DNA of 64,000 nt from Streptomyces albiflavescens (GCF_014645835.1 NZ_BMMM01000012.1:316349-380348), one strand, 5' to 3'. Shown: positions 39,911 through 48,340, counted from the first letter of the stretch. Numbers and translations are program-made. The notes: generated from the letters alone by a model not told the origin.

Positions 39911-41467
39911 ATGACACGTTTGGCACGGTGGACAGCTGCGACGGCCGCCGCGTTGCTGGTGGCCGGCTGCAGCAGCGGCTCGTCGGGGGACGGCACGGAC
40001 GAGGGGAAGAACAGCGATACGTCCTCGGCCGCCGCGCCCTCTTCCGGCACGACCTCGGGTCTGCCCGCCTCGCTCACCTCGCAGAAGCTCGACTGGGGCC
40101 GCTGCAAGGGCACTTCGGACACCCCGGCACCGGGCGGCGACTGGCAGTGCGCGACGCTGAAGGTGCCCCTGGACTACGCGAAGCCCGACGGCGGGACGAT
40201 CGGCCTCGCCCTGATCCGTTCGAAGGCCACCGGCGGCCAGAGCAAGCGCATCGGCTCCCTCCTGTTCAATTTCGGCGGCCCCGGCGGCTCGGGCGTCTCC
40301 ACGATGCCCGCGTACGAAAGCGTCGTCGGCACGCTCCACGAGCGGTACGACCTGGTGAGCTGGGATCCGCGCGGCGTCGCCGCCAGCGAGGGCGTGCGCT
40401 GCCGCAGTGACAAGGCGATCCAGGCCGCCGAGTCGGTGGACGCCACACCGGACGACCCGGCCGAGGAAGCGGCTTACTTCAAGGACGCCGCCGACTTCGG
40501 CAAGGGCTGCGAGAAGGCCGCGGGAAAGCTGCTGTCACACGTCTCGACGACGGACACGGCCCGCGACATGGACCTGATGCGCCAAGTCCTCGGCGACCAG
40601 AAGATGCACTACTTCGGCATCTCCTACGGCACCGAACTCGGCGGGGTGTACGCCCACTTGTTCCCGAAGAACGTGGGCCGTCTGATCCTGGACGCGGTCG
40701 TCGACCCGAGCGCCGACACGGTGGGGCACGCGAAGAACCAGACCCTGGGCTTCCAGCGCGCACTGGACGACTACCTCAAGTCCACGGGCCAGGACCCGAA
40801 GCAGGGCTCCCAGAAGATCGTGGACCTGCTGAACCGGATCGATGCCAAGCCGCTTCCGACATCCAGCGGACGCAAGCTCACTCAAACTCTCGCGCTCACC
40901 GGCATCGTCCTGCCGCTGTACAGCAAGGAGGGCTGGTCACACCTGACCAGCGCGCTCAAGGACGCCGAGGACGGGGACGGTTCTGAGCTGCTGGGGTTGG
41001 CCGACGGCTACAACGATCGTGACGCCTCGGGCCACTACGGCACGACGACGCACTCACAACGGGTCATATCGTGCTTGGACGACAAGCAGCGGCCGACCCC
41101 GGAGGAGACGAAGAAGCTGCTGCCCGAGTTCGAGAAGATCTCGCCCGTCTTCGGGGACTTCATGGGCTGGGACACGGCCGGTTGGTGCCACGACTGGCCA
41201 GTGGCCGGACAGTACGACACCCCGGAGGCGAGCGCGCCGGGAGCCGAGCCCATCCTGGTCGTCGGCAACACCGGGGACCCGGCGACGCCGTACGAGGGCG
41301 CTCGCAGGATGGCCGACGAGCTGGGCAAGGGCGTCGGGGTGGAGCTCACCTGGAAGGGCGAGGGCCATGGGGCGTACGGGAGTGGCAGCGACTGCGTCGA
41401 CTCGACCGTGAACAGCTATCTGCTGAAGGGGACGGTGCCGAAGGACGGCAAGGTCTGCGCGTCATAG
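39911..41467 (+). CDS. slpE: Secreted lipoprotein tripeptidyl-aminopeptidase homologue, second copy
   Basis: A 518-residue paralogue of the upstream gene. The signal peptide ends in lipobox LLVAGC (Cys about 19), followed by a Ser/Thr/Asp-rich spacer (about 20-55). It has the same S33 motifs: FNFGGPGGSGVSTMP, YFGISYGTELGG, VVGNTGDPATPYEG and GEGHGAYGS. The central sequence TDTARDMDLMRQVLGD is shared almost word for word with the first copy, showing tandem duplication. ATG 39911 has a strong ribosome site. It has its own promoter, so the copies can be regulated separately. It should release short peptides from proteins at the cell surface. Confidence 0.88.
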   Translation: MTRLARWTAATAAALLVAGCSSGSSGDGTDEGKNSDTSSAAAPSSGTTSGLPASLTSQKLDWGRCKGTSDTPAPGGDWQCATLKVPLDYAKPDGGTIGLALIRSKATGGQSKRIGSLLFNFGGPGGSGVSTMPAYESVVGTLHERYDLVSWDPRGVAASEGVRCRSDKAIQAAESVDATPDDPAEEAAYFKDAADFGKGCEKAAGKLLSHVSTTDTARDMDLMRQVLGDQKMHYFGISYGTELGGVYAHLFPKNVGRLILDAVVDPSADTVGHAKNQTLGFQRALDDYLKSTGQDPKQGSQKIVDLLNRIDAKPLPTSSGRKLTQTLALTGIVLPLYSKEGWSHLTSALKDAEDGDGSELLGLADGYNDRDASGHYGTTTHSQRVISCLDDKQRPTPEETKKLLPEFEKISPVFGDFMGWDTAGWCHDWPVAGQYDTPEASAPGAEPILVVGNTGDPATPYEGARRMADELGKGVGVELTWKGEGHGAYGSGSDCVDSTVNSYLLKGTVPKDGKVCAS

Positions 41468-41500
41468 CAGTCCCTGCCCCTCGGCGGCACCTGCCTCGAG

Positions 41501-41572
41501 CCGCACGGATCGCCCCGTGTGCAGCCGCACGGATCGCCCCGTGTGCAGCGGCGCGGATCGTCCCGTGTGCAG
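41501..41572. repeat. Three tandem 24-bp repeats
   Basis: Units at 41501-41524, 41525-41548 and 41549-41572. The first two are identical (CCGCACGGATCGCCCCGTGTGCAG without the last bases); the third differs at three positions. Each contains CACGG...CCGTG, so each can form a small hairpin. They lie between the slpE stop and the convergent moeZ terminator. Confidence 0.9.
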
Positions 41573-41578
41573 CGGAAA

Positions 41579-41607
41579 GGGGCCCGGCACCTGCAGTGCC
41601 GAGCCCC
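41579..41607. terminator. Bidirectional terminator between slpE and moeZ
   Basis: GGGGCCCGGCAC (41579-41590) pairs with GTGCCGAGCCCC (41596-41607) with one mismatch and a 5-nt loop, 21 nt beyond the moeZ stop codon. A 3-nt T-run follows on the minus strand. Confidence 0.8.
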
Positions 41608-41628
41608 TCGTCCGAAGAAGGTGTACGC

Positions 41629-42807
41629 CTAGTACACCGGCTTGTCCGGCTCGATCTGGTTGACCCAGCCGATCACGCCGCCGCCGACGTGGACGGCGTC
41701 CGAGAAGCCCGCGGACTTCAGGACGGCAAGGACCTCCGCACTGCGGACACCCGTCTTGCAGTGCAGGACGATCTTCTTGTCCTGCGGCAGGGTCTCCAGG
41801 GCGGTGCCCATGAGGAACTCGTTCTTCGGGATCAGCTTGGCGCCGGGGATCGAGACGATCTCGTACTCGTTGATCTCGCGGACGTCGATGATCTCGATGT
41901 TCTCACCGTCGTCGATCCACTCCTTGAGCTGCTTGGGAGTGATCGTCGAGCCGGCGGCCGCTTCCTGGGCCTCCTCGGACACGACGCCGCAGAAGGCCTC
42001 GTAGTCGATGAGCTCGGTGACGGTGGGGTTCTCGCCGCAGACCGCGCAGTTCGGGTCCTTGCGGACCTTGACCTGGCGGTACTGCATCTCCAGGGCGTCA
42101 TAGATCATCAGGCGGCCGACGAGCGGCTCGCCCGTGCCGGTGAGGACCTTGATCGCCTCGGTGACCTGGATGGAGCCGATGGACGCGCACAGCACGCCCA
42201 GGACGCCGCCCTCGGCGCAGGAGGGAACCATGCCCGGCGGCGGGGGCTCCGGGTAGAGGCAGCGGTAGCAGGGGCCGTACTCGGACCAGAAGACCGAGGC
42301 CTGACCGTCGAAACGGTAGATCGAGCCCCACACGTACGGCTTGTTGAGGAGCACACACGCGTCGTTGACCAGGTAGCGGGTCGCGAAGTTGTCCGTGCCG
42401 TCGACGATCAGGTCGTACTGGCTGAAGATGTCCATCACGTTCTCGGCTTCGAGCCGCTCTTCGTGAAGGATCACGTTCACGTACGGGTTGATGCCCAGCA
42501 CGGAGTCGCGGGCCGATTCGGCCTTGGAGCGGCCGATGTCCGCCTGGCTGTGGATGATCTGGCGCTGCAGGTTCGACTCGTCGACCTCGTCGAACTCCAC
42601 GATGCCGAGCGTGCCCACGCCCGCGGCGGCCAGGTACATCAGCGCCGGCGAACCGAGGCCGCCGGCGCCCACACAGAGCACCTTGGCGTTCTTCAGCCGC
42701 TTCTGCCCGTCCATGCCCACGTCGGGGATGATCAGGTGGCGGGAGTACCTGCGGACCTCGTCTACGGTGAGCTCAGGAGCTGGCTCGACCAGGGGTGGCA
42801 GCGACAC
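41629..42807 (-). CDS. moeZ: Adenylyltransferase/sulfurtransferase MoeZ
   Basis: A 392-residue E1-like protein with a C-terminal rhodanese domain. The ATP site is LCVGAGGLGSPALMYLAAAG (about 45), with VDGTDNFATRYLVNDAC and two zinc Cys pairs (CYRC and CAVC). The rhodanese domain (about 290-392) has active-site loop HCKTGVRS. MoeZ adenylates the C-terminal Gly of ubiquitin-like sulfur carriers (MoaD, CysO, ThiS type) and then thiocarboxylates them. This serves molybdenum cofactor, cysteine and thioamide pathways in actinobacteria. A SigR-type promoter lies just upstream, linking sulfur transfer to thiol stress. Confidence 0.95.
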   Translation of the reverse strand: MSLPPLVEPAPELTVDEVRRYSRHLIIPDVGMDGQKRLKNAKVLCVGAGGLGSPALMYLAAAGVGTLGIVEFDEVDESNLQRQIIHSQADIGRSKAESARDSVLGINPYVNVILHEERLEAENVMDIFSQYDLIVDGTDNFATRYLVNDACVLLNKPYVWGSIYRFDGQASVFWSEYGPCYRCLYPEPPPPGMVPSCAEGGVLGVLCASIGSIQVTEAIKVLTGTGEPLVGRLMIYDALEMQYRQVKVRKDPNCAVCGENPTVTELIDYEAFCGVVSEEAQEAAAGSTITPKQLKEWIDDGENIEIIDVREINEYEIVSIPGAKLIPKNEFLMGTALETLPQDKKIVLHCKTGVRSAEVLAVLKSAGFSDAVHVGGGVIGWVNQIEPDKPVY

Positions 42808-42851
42808 GGGGGCTCCGTTGGTCGGTCAATCACTACGGTTGTTCTCTCCGT

Positions 42852-42878
42852 AACACTGCCACGCCCTTCTTCATTCCG
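42852..42878 (-). promoter_or_regulatory. SigR-type promoter of moeZ
   Basis: On the minus strand CGGAAT (42878-42873), an 18-nt spacer, and GTT (42854-42852). This differs from the SigR consensus only in the first base of GGGAAT. The -35 overlaps the last codons of the upstream spherulin-like gene. The start point would be near 42845, about 38 nt before the moeZ start. Confidence 0.78.
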
Positions 42879-43620
42879 AGACACCCGTTCCGATCCGCGA
42901 GACGATTTCGTCCCAGTAGCCGGGCATCGTCTCCCAGGGGTCGGCTCGACCGCCGTGGTCCGTGCGGTCGGTGAAGTAGATCGTCGAGGCGCCCTGCCAG
43001 CGGGCGATGCGCAGCGCCTCGTCCAGGTGGCCGCGGGGCACACCGTGGACGAAGTGGCAGAAGCGCTCGGGCGGATAGTCGGCGGTCCACTCGGCGACCT
43101 GCGACCAGCGGTAGTCGCTCCAGGGGCCGGAGAAGGTCACCAACTGGTCGGCGTGCTCCGCATACCCGGGGTACGGGTGGCCGCCGTGGCCGAGCACGAT
43201 GTGCGCGCCGTCGCGGAGCGCGCGGAGCCTGGTGATCGTGTGGCGGACCTCGGGGAGCGCGGCGCGCTCGGTGGGGCAGCGGTCCAGGAGGAAGCCGTCG
43301 ACCCGGTACCAGTCGAGATACCGGTGGGCGTCGGAGATCAACTCGCCGAAGCAGCGTGCGCCGTAGGTGGTGTTCAGGTGTCCGAGGATCCGGACCCCCG
43401 CGTTGCGCAACCGTCCGGCGGCCTCCAGGCAGTGCGGGTCGGGGCGCGTTCCGGGGCCGCCCGCCACATTCAGGACGACCCAGTGCAAGGGGGTGCCCGG
43501 GCGGGTGAGTTCGCCCCACTCCATGGGAGCGACGAGGGGGTGCGCATAGCCGGGGATGCCGAAGCCGAGGCCTAAGTCGGTGCTCGCGGTGCCTGTTGCG
43601 GTGCTGGTCAGATACGGCAT
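42871..43620 (-). CDS. Spherulin-4-like/GH114-type TIM-barrel protein
   Basis: A 249-residue protein of the spherulation-specific family 4 group, related to GH114 and PelA-type endo-glycosidase domains. Family segments are LGFGIPGYAHPLVAPMEWGE, WVVLNVAGGPGTRPD, GVRILGHLNTTYGAR, WYRVDGFLLDRCPTE (Asp at the barrel mouth) and VLGHGGHPYPGYAEHADQLV. No signal peptide is seen, so it is cytoplasmic unless exported in another way. Its ATG overlaps the end of the epimerase gene by 13 nt, so they are coupled. It is the last gene of a four-gene polysaccharide-like cluster. Confidence 0.87.
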   Translation of the reverse strand: MPYLTSTATGTASTDLGLGFGIPGYAHPLVAPMEWGELTRPGTPLHWVVLNVAGGPGTRPDPHCLEAAGRLRNAGVRILGHLNTTYGARCFGELISDAHRYLDWYRVDGFLLDRCPTERAALPEVRHTITRLRALRDGAHIVLGHGGHPYPGYAEHADQLVTFSGPWSDYRWSQVAEWTADYPPERFCHFVHGVPRGHLDEALRIARWQGASTIYFTDRTDHGGRADPWETMPGYWDEIVSRIGTGVSE

Positions 43621-44567
43621 GCCGCCTCCATCCAGATATCGGCGAGGGATTCCTCGAGGTTGATCCGGGGCCGCCAGCCGAGCCGGTCGCGTGCGGTGCG
43701 CACGTCGGCCTGCTGCCAGCTGCCGCAGCCGTCCGGATAGGGGTACGCGACCGGGGCCGCGTGGTCTGGTTCGGTGCGGGGGTGGCCGATGGATGGCCTC
43801 ATGGGTCCGGGCGGGCCGTCGAGTTCGTGCAGAGCGCCGCCGTAACCGGCCACACGAGCGAGGACGGCGGCGGCGTCGCGGAGGCGTACGGCACGGCCCG
43901 AGCCGATGTTGATCACGCCTTGCGCGGCCGAGAGCGAGGCGGCGTGGACGGCGCGGGCGACGTCACGTACGTCGATGAAGTCGCGTTGGACGCCGAGGCC
44001 GCCGAGTTTGAGTTCGCCGTCGCCCGACTGCATGGCGCGGCGCAGGGCCTCGGCGAGGCGGCCGAGTGGGGATCCGGCGGGGGTGCCGGGACCCGCGGGC
44101 GAGAAGACGCGGAGCACGACGGCGTCCAGGCCGGATCCGAGGACCAGTTCGGTGGCGGCGAGCTTGCTCACGCCGTAGGGGCCGCCCGGGCGAGGCACGG
44201 CGTCCTCGGCGGTGGAAGAGCCGGGCTGGCTGGGCCCGTACTCTGCGCCGCAGCCGATCTGGACAAGCCGGGCCCCGCAGCCACTGCGGCGCAGAGCCTC
44301 GCAGACGGTGGCGACGGCGACGGTGTTGTGCCGGGTCAGTTCGCGGGCGCCGCCGCGGGTGGCGCCCGCGCAGTTGATGACGACTCCGGGGTGCACCGCG
44401 TCCAGGAAGCGGGTGAGTGCGCCGGGGCTGCCCGAGGCGAGGTCGAACCGTACGTCGGCGTCGTCGCCCCGGCCGAGCGCGGTGAGCTGTACGGCCGGGT
44501 CGGCGAGCAGTCTGTCGGCGACGAATCGGCCCAGGTATCCGTTGGCTCCGATCAGCAGGACCCTCAT
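43608..44567 (-). CDS. NAD-dependent nucleotide-sugar epimerase/dehydratase
   Basis: A 319-residue extended-SDR enzyme. The NAD site is VLLIGANGYLGRFVADRLL (GxxGxxG, residues about 3-20). Then come VINCAGATRGGARELTRHNT, a catalytic-type PYGVSKLAATELVL (YxxxK, about 145) and a UDP-sugar-type GLGVQRDFIDVRDVARAVHA. The C-terminus RDRLGWRPRINLEESLADIW is typical of UDP-sugar epimerases. ATG 44567 has GGGAG upstream. Together with the spherulin-like, membrane and glycosyltransferase genes it probably supplies or modifies an activated sugar for a surface polysaccharide. Confidence 0.9.
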   Translation of the reverse strand: MRVLLIGANGYLGRFVADRLLADPAVQLTALGRGDDADVRFDLASGSPGALTRFLDAVHPGVVINCAGATRGGARELTRHNTVAVATVCEALRRSGCGARLVQIGCGAEYGPSQPGSSTAEDAVPRPGGPYGVSKLAATELVLGSGLDAVVLRVFSPAGPGTPAGSPLGRLAEALRRAMQSGDGELKLGGLGVQRDFIDVRDVARAVHAASLSAAQGVINIGSGRAVRLRDAAAVLARVAGYGGALHELDGPPGPMRPSIGHPRTEPDHAAPVAYPYPDGCGSWQQADVRTARDRLGWRPRINLEESLADIWMEAACRI

Positions 44568-45071
44568 CGGGCGGCTCCCGGGGCGGATTCTCCGGTTCGG
44601 GAGGTGATCATCTGGCGTTCTCCTTCGAGGTGATGCCGTAGGTCGGGGAGAGGGCCCGCGGTGTCGGCCCCGCGGGAGATGGGTGCGGGCGCCTCCGGCG
44701 TGGAGCGCCCGCGGGCTTGTGGGGTTGCGGCCGCCGGGCGTTCTCGCGGCCGCTGTGGGGCGCCTGCGTGCTTGTGGAGTTGCGGCCGCCGGGCGTTCTC
44801 GAGCCGTGGCAGGGTGCATGCGGCCGGCAGGGGCGTCGTGGGTCCTCACCGCTGTCGCGGGGCGCGTGCGGTCGGGGGCGGGGCGAGGCCGTGCCGGTCC
44901 ATCCACCCGTTGCGGGGCGGGCGCTTCTGCCACGCTCAACCTGGCTGGGGTGAGCAACGGACATGCGATGCAGCCGTACCGGTACGGCCCGTTCCGCCGG
45001 TTCGGCGACTGCGGGTGCGTGGGGGCTTGCGGCCGCCGCGACGAGGCGCCCGTCTGCGCTCCGGTGGCCCG
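44568..45071. other. Intergenic gap with duplicated GC-rich element
   Basis: About 500 nt without a supported gene inside an otherwise tight cluster. It contains a 32-bp direct duplication (44715-44746 and 44770-44801; one mismatch, core TTGCGGCCGCCGGGCGTTCTC). A degenerate relative, GGGGGCTTGCGGCCGCCG, lies near 45025. The element resembles the widespread Streptomyces intergenic repeat also seen at 62871. The epimerase reading frame stays open through the gap but has no family sequence there, only Pro/Arg-rich composition. Confidence 0.65.
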
Positions 45072-46571
45072 TCACAGCGGCTCGCCCGGCGGCGTCGCGT
45101 GGGCCGAGGCCCGGGTCAGGGTGCGAGTCGAGTGGATGAGGAGGACGAGGGCTGCCGCACCGCACACCAGCGCCGGTACGGCGCCCGCTCCCCAGGCATC
45201 GACGACGGTCTCGACGGGGACGGTCAGGAACGAGCAGCCGGGGAGTCGGCCCGCGAAGACCGTGGCCAGGGCCGTCGCCTCGGCCGCGCCCGCTGCGGCG
45301 AGCACGACGGCCGGGGCGTGGGTGAAGCCTCGCGCCGTGAGCAGCCGGGCGAGCAGGAGCAGTGCGCCGAGGGCTCCGGCTCCGGCGTACGCCGCGGGCT
45401 CGCCCAGTGCGGCGCCGCACAGCGCGAGCAGCCCGACGAGGGCGCACAGGAACAGGCCGAACACCCCGAGGAGCAGGGGCTGTACGGAGGCGGCGAACTC
45501 CTCGAGGCCGCGGCTCGCGGTCAGCCGTCGGCTCGCGCGTACGGCGAAGAGATGAGCGCACCAGGCTGCCGGGGCGCAGGCCAGCGCGAGCGCCAGTACC
45601 GGTGCGGTGGCCAGGGGCCAGGGGCCGTCGGGGCCGCCGTCGAGACCGGCGCTCAGCAGTCCGTTGCCGAGGAGGGCGTATGCGATGAGCCAGCACGTCC
45701 ACGCGCGCGTGGCGACTGTCGTGCGGTGGCCGGTGCTCAGGGGACCGCGGCGCAGAGCGACCCGGAGGCCGAACGCCACGGCCAGGGCACCCACCGCGGC
45801 GACCGCGAGGCGCGGCCTGCCGTCGGTGATCCGCAGCCCCACCACGGCTGCCGCGCAGAGGGCACCCGGCACCAGGGCGAGCGCCGCCCAGTCGGCGCGT
45901 GCCCCGGGGCGCCCCGGGGTCTCCGGACGGGGCACGGGCTCCCCGTCACGCGCGACGCGCGCGTACATCTCCTCGGCGAGCGAGAACACGTCCCGGTGCC
46001 GGAACCGCACGGCGGTCCGGTCGGTCACCCCGTGCGCCTCCAGACCTGCCGCGATCTCCAACGGGTCAACAGCCCGCTCACAGAGCTCACGGTGCCGATG
46101 CATCAGGGCTTTCACGGGGTCGACGGCACCACGACGCCCGGGGGAGGCAGGCGCGGAAGAGGGAGACGTAGTGGGGGCGGGGGAGGCAGTGGACGCGGCG
46201 GGCTTGCGGGTATCGCCTCCCGTGCGGGCCGCACCACCGGCTCCGCCTGCATCGCCCGTATTGCCTGTATCGCCCAAACCGCCTGACCCGGCGAGTGAAC
46301 CGCCCGCACCGCCCGAGCCACCCGAACCGTCCCACCCGGCGTGTGAACCACCCGCGCCTCCCGCGCCGGCGCGCACACCCCTCACGTCGTCGCTCGCTTC
46401 TCGGGACAGGGCGCCGGCCCGGCCGGCGATGTCGGCCCCCTCGACCATCCCCTCCGCCGGTACGTCCATCTCCCCGCCCCCCGCCACAAGCCACTCCCCC
46501 GACCGTGCATCCCAGTCGCCAGGGCTGACCGGCCTCTCTGGGTGGTCCAGTGATCCGAGTTCGCTCATCAC
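45072..46571 (-). CDS. Multi-pass membrane protein of the polysaccharide-like cluster
   Basis: A 499-residue protein. The first about 145 residues are low-complexity Gly/Ala/Ser (GAGGAGGSHAGWDGSGGSGG). A short soluble segment follows, with HRHRELCERAVDPLEIAAGL and VRFRHRDVFSLAEEMYARVA, and then about nine hydrophobic helices (for example ALALVPGALCAAAVVGLRI and LLLGVFGLFLCALVGLLALC). No transport family is recognised with confidence. It might play the part of PelG/PelE-type membrane components, but sequence support is lacking. The GTG start overlaps the glycosyltransferase stop (GTGATG; ATG 46568 is the alternative), so the two are translationally coupled. Confidence 0.82.
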   Translation of the reverse strand: MMSELGSLDHPERPVSPGDWDARSGEWLVAGGGEMDVPAEGMVEGADIAGRAGALSREASDDVRGVRAGAGGAGGSHAGWDGSGGSGGAGGSLAGSGGLGDTGNTGDAGGAGGAARTGGDTRKPAASTASPAPTTSPSSAPASPGRRGAVDPVKALMHRHRELCERAVDPLEIAAGLEAHGVTDRTAVRFRHRDVFSLAEEMYARVARDGEPVPRPETPGRPGARADWAALALVPGALCAAAVVGLRITDGRPRLAVAAVGALAVAFGLRVALRRGPLSTGHRTTVATRAWTCWLIAYALLGNGLLSAGLDGGPDGPWPLATAPVLALALACAPAAWCAHLFAVRASRRLTASRGLEEFAASVQPLLLGVFGLFLCALVGLLALCGAALGEPAAYAGAGALGALLLLARLLTARGFTHAPAVVLAAAGAAEATALATVFAGRLPGCSFLTVPVETVVDAWGAGAVPALVCGAAALVLLIHSTRTLTRASAHATPPGEPL

Positions 46572-48340
46572 GCGCCCTCCCCGGCGACCAGGGGAACCGT
46601 GGCCCGCACCGGCGCACCGGCCGCCCAGCGCGGTCGGCCCGTGGACATGAGGCGCGTCTCGGTCCAGCGGCCGGGTACATGGGCCTCGGCCGGCACTCCG
46701 AAGGGCAGCGGCTCACCCTCGTCGTCCACGACCACCCGACGTACCGGGGAGTGCGAGACGATCTCCAGGTAAATGCCGTGAAATGCTGCGATGTTCTGCT
46801 CGACGGTGAAGAGTTCGAGGGCGCGTGCGCGAGCAGCCGCGCCCAGGCGCTCACGGCGCTCGCTGTCGCGCAGCAGCGCCACGCACGCCTCGGCGAGCGC
46901 CCGCGGATTGCGTGGCGGTACGACAAGACCCGTACCGCCGATGACTTCGACGACGGCGCCCACATCCGTGGAGACCGTGGCGCGGCCGCAGAACATGGCC
47001 TCGACGAGGCTGATCGGGAAGCCCTCGACGACGCTGGACAGGACGATCACCGCTCCGGAGGCGTACGCCTCCGCGAGGCTCGGGACCTCCGGGCCGCCGA
47101 TCTCCTCGAAGGACACCGGGTTGTCGCCGACCGCGTGCACGCCCTCCGCCTCGTCGGGGAAGAGTTGCGCGGCCAGCGCCTTGCAGTGGGCCAGATAGGT
47201 CGTGCCCTCCGGCCCGTCGGCGGCCGCGCCGACGATCCGCAGCCGGGTCTTCGGTTCCTCCTTGCGGATCTCCGCGAAGGAGTGCAGCAGCGAGATCAGA
47301 TCCTTGGCCGGTTCGATGCGGCCGACCCACACCAGCGTGTCCGGGTCGGCGCACCTGCTGCCCTCCGCGTTCTCCCCCACCTCCGCGAAGCGGGAGGCCT
47401 CCATACCGGGATAGACGGTGCGCAGCTTGGCGCGGTCGGCGCCGCAGCGTTCCTGCCAGCGACGGGCGTGCGTATTGCCGGGCGTGATGAGCGCGGCCGC
47501 GCGGTAGACCTCGGCGGCGAGTCTGCCGTGGAACGCGGCGAGCAGCGCCCGTACGGCGGGAACCTCCCCGACAGTGGTGGAAGCCAGGTAGTGCGCCCGT
47601 AACTGCACCCCGTACTCCGTGACCAGCAGGGGAACACCGGAGAAGTGCCGGGCGAGGAGGCCGGGCAGCGCCGCCGCGCCGCCGGCCGCGGCGTGGCACA
47701 GGTCGACCGAGTCGAGCCCGTCGTCCTCGTACCAGTCCAGCGAGAGGGGGCGCAGCGCGCGCTCGACATGGGCGGCGACGGCGAGCAGATCGGGTACGCG
47801 CGCGGTGCGGGCAGCGCGTAGTGCGCCGGGCGCGCGACAGGCGCGCTCCAACGCACGCACGGCGCCTTCGGAGCGCAGCGCTCCGACCAGGCCGCCCTCG
47901 TCCCTGGCGAGTTCGGCGAGCCCGTACAGCGCGCTGCCGAAACGGTCCGCCTCAACGCCGTCAGATGCCGCCGGGCCGCCAGGAGCCTCCGCACGACCAG
48001 CGACCCCCGGTCCGCCGGTCGCTCTCACGTCGGCGTCGGGAATCCCCGGTCCCTCGCACATCGCCGCGGCCAGTTCCCCGTACGCGTCCGCGAACCGCCG
48101 ACGCGCCCGCCGCCCGTACACCATCCCGTCGTCCTCGGCGGTCCACAGCGGGGCCGTCCGTACCCGGCTGACCTGGGGCGGCAGCTGGATCCAGCCCTCG
48201 TCCTCCTGCCGCTCGCTGCGGCTGAGCGCGTAGATGTCGAACTCGTGCTGCCCGAGCCCGCGCACGAGCCGGTCGCACCAGAGTCTGGCGTCACCGCTCA
48301 CATACGGATAGCCACCCTCCGTAAGCAGTCCGATGCGCAC
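46568..48340 (-). CDS. DUF3492/PelF-type GT4 glycosyltransferase
   Basis: A 590-residue glycosyltransferase. It starts with VRIGLLTEGGYPYVSGDA and continues WCDRLVRGLGQHEFDIYALS, the N-terminal signature of DUF3492/PelF-like enzymes. The GT-B C-terminal half has TLVWVGRIEPAKDLISLLHS, RLRIVGAAADGPEGTTYLAH and the donor-binding SSVVEGFPISLVEAMFCGRA (EGFP...E, about 480). PelF polymerises Pel polysaccharide from UDP-amino sugars in other bacteria. GTG 48340 has GGGGG 8 nt upstream. An insertion of about 80 Ala/Gly-rich residues (about 100-200) is unlike typical PelF. It is the first gene of the cluster. Confidence 0.88.
   Translation of the reverse strand: MRIGLLTEGGYPYVSGDARLWCDRLVRGLGQHEFDIYALSRSERQEDEGWIQLPPQVSRVRTAPLWTAEDDGMVYGRRARRRFADAYGELAAAMCEGPGIPDADVRATGGPGVAGRAEAPGGPAASDGVEADRFGSALYGLAELARDEGGLVGALRSEGAVRALERACRAPGALRAARTARVPDLLAVAAHVERALRPLSLDWYEDDGLDSVDLCHAAAGGAAALPGLLARHFSGVPLLVTEYGVQLRAHYLASTTVGEVPAVRALLAAFHGRLAAEVYRAAALITPGNTHARRWQERCGADRAKLRTVYPGMEASRFAEVGENAEGSRCADPDTLVWVGRIEPAKDLISLLHSFAEIRKEEPKTRLRIVGAAADGPEGTTYLAHCKALAAQLFPDEAEGVHAVGDNPVSFEEIGGPEVPSLAEAYASGAVIVLSSVVEGFPISLVEAMFCGRATVSTDVGAVVEVIGGTGLVVPPRNPRALAEACVALLRDSERRERLGAAARARALELFTVEQNIAAFHGIYLEIVSHSPVRRVVVDDEGEPLPFGVPAEAHVPGRWTETRLMSTGRPRWAAGAPVRATVPLVAGEGA

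Noticed and set aside
44608..45702. Minus-strand 364-codon open frame covering the gap before the epimerase
   Set aside because: Pro/Arg/Thr-rich, overlaps the membrane protein gene in another frame, and has no ribosome site or family sequence.
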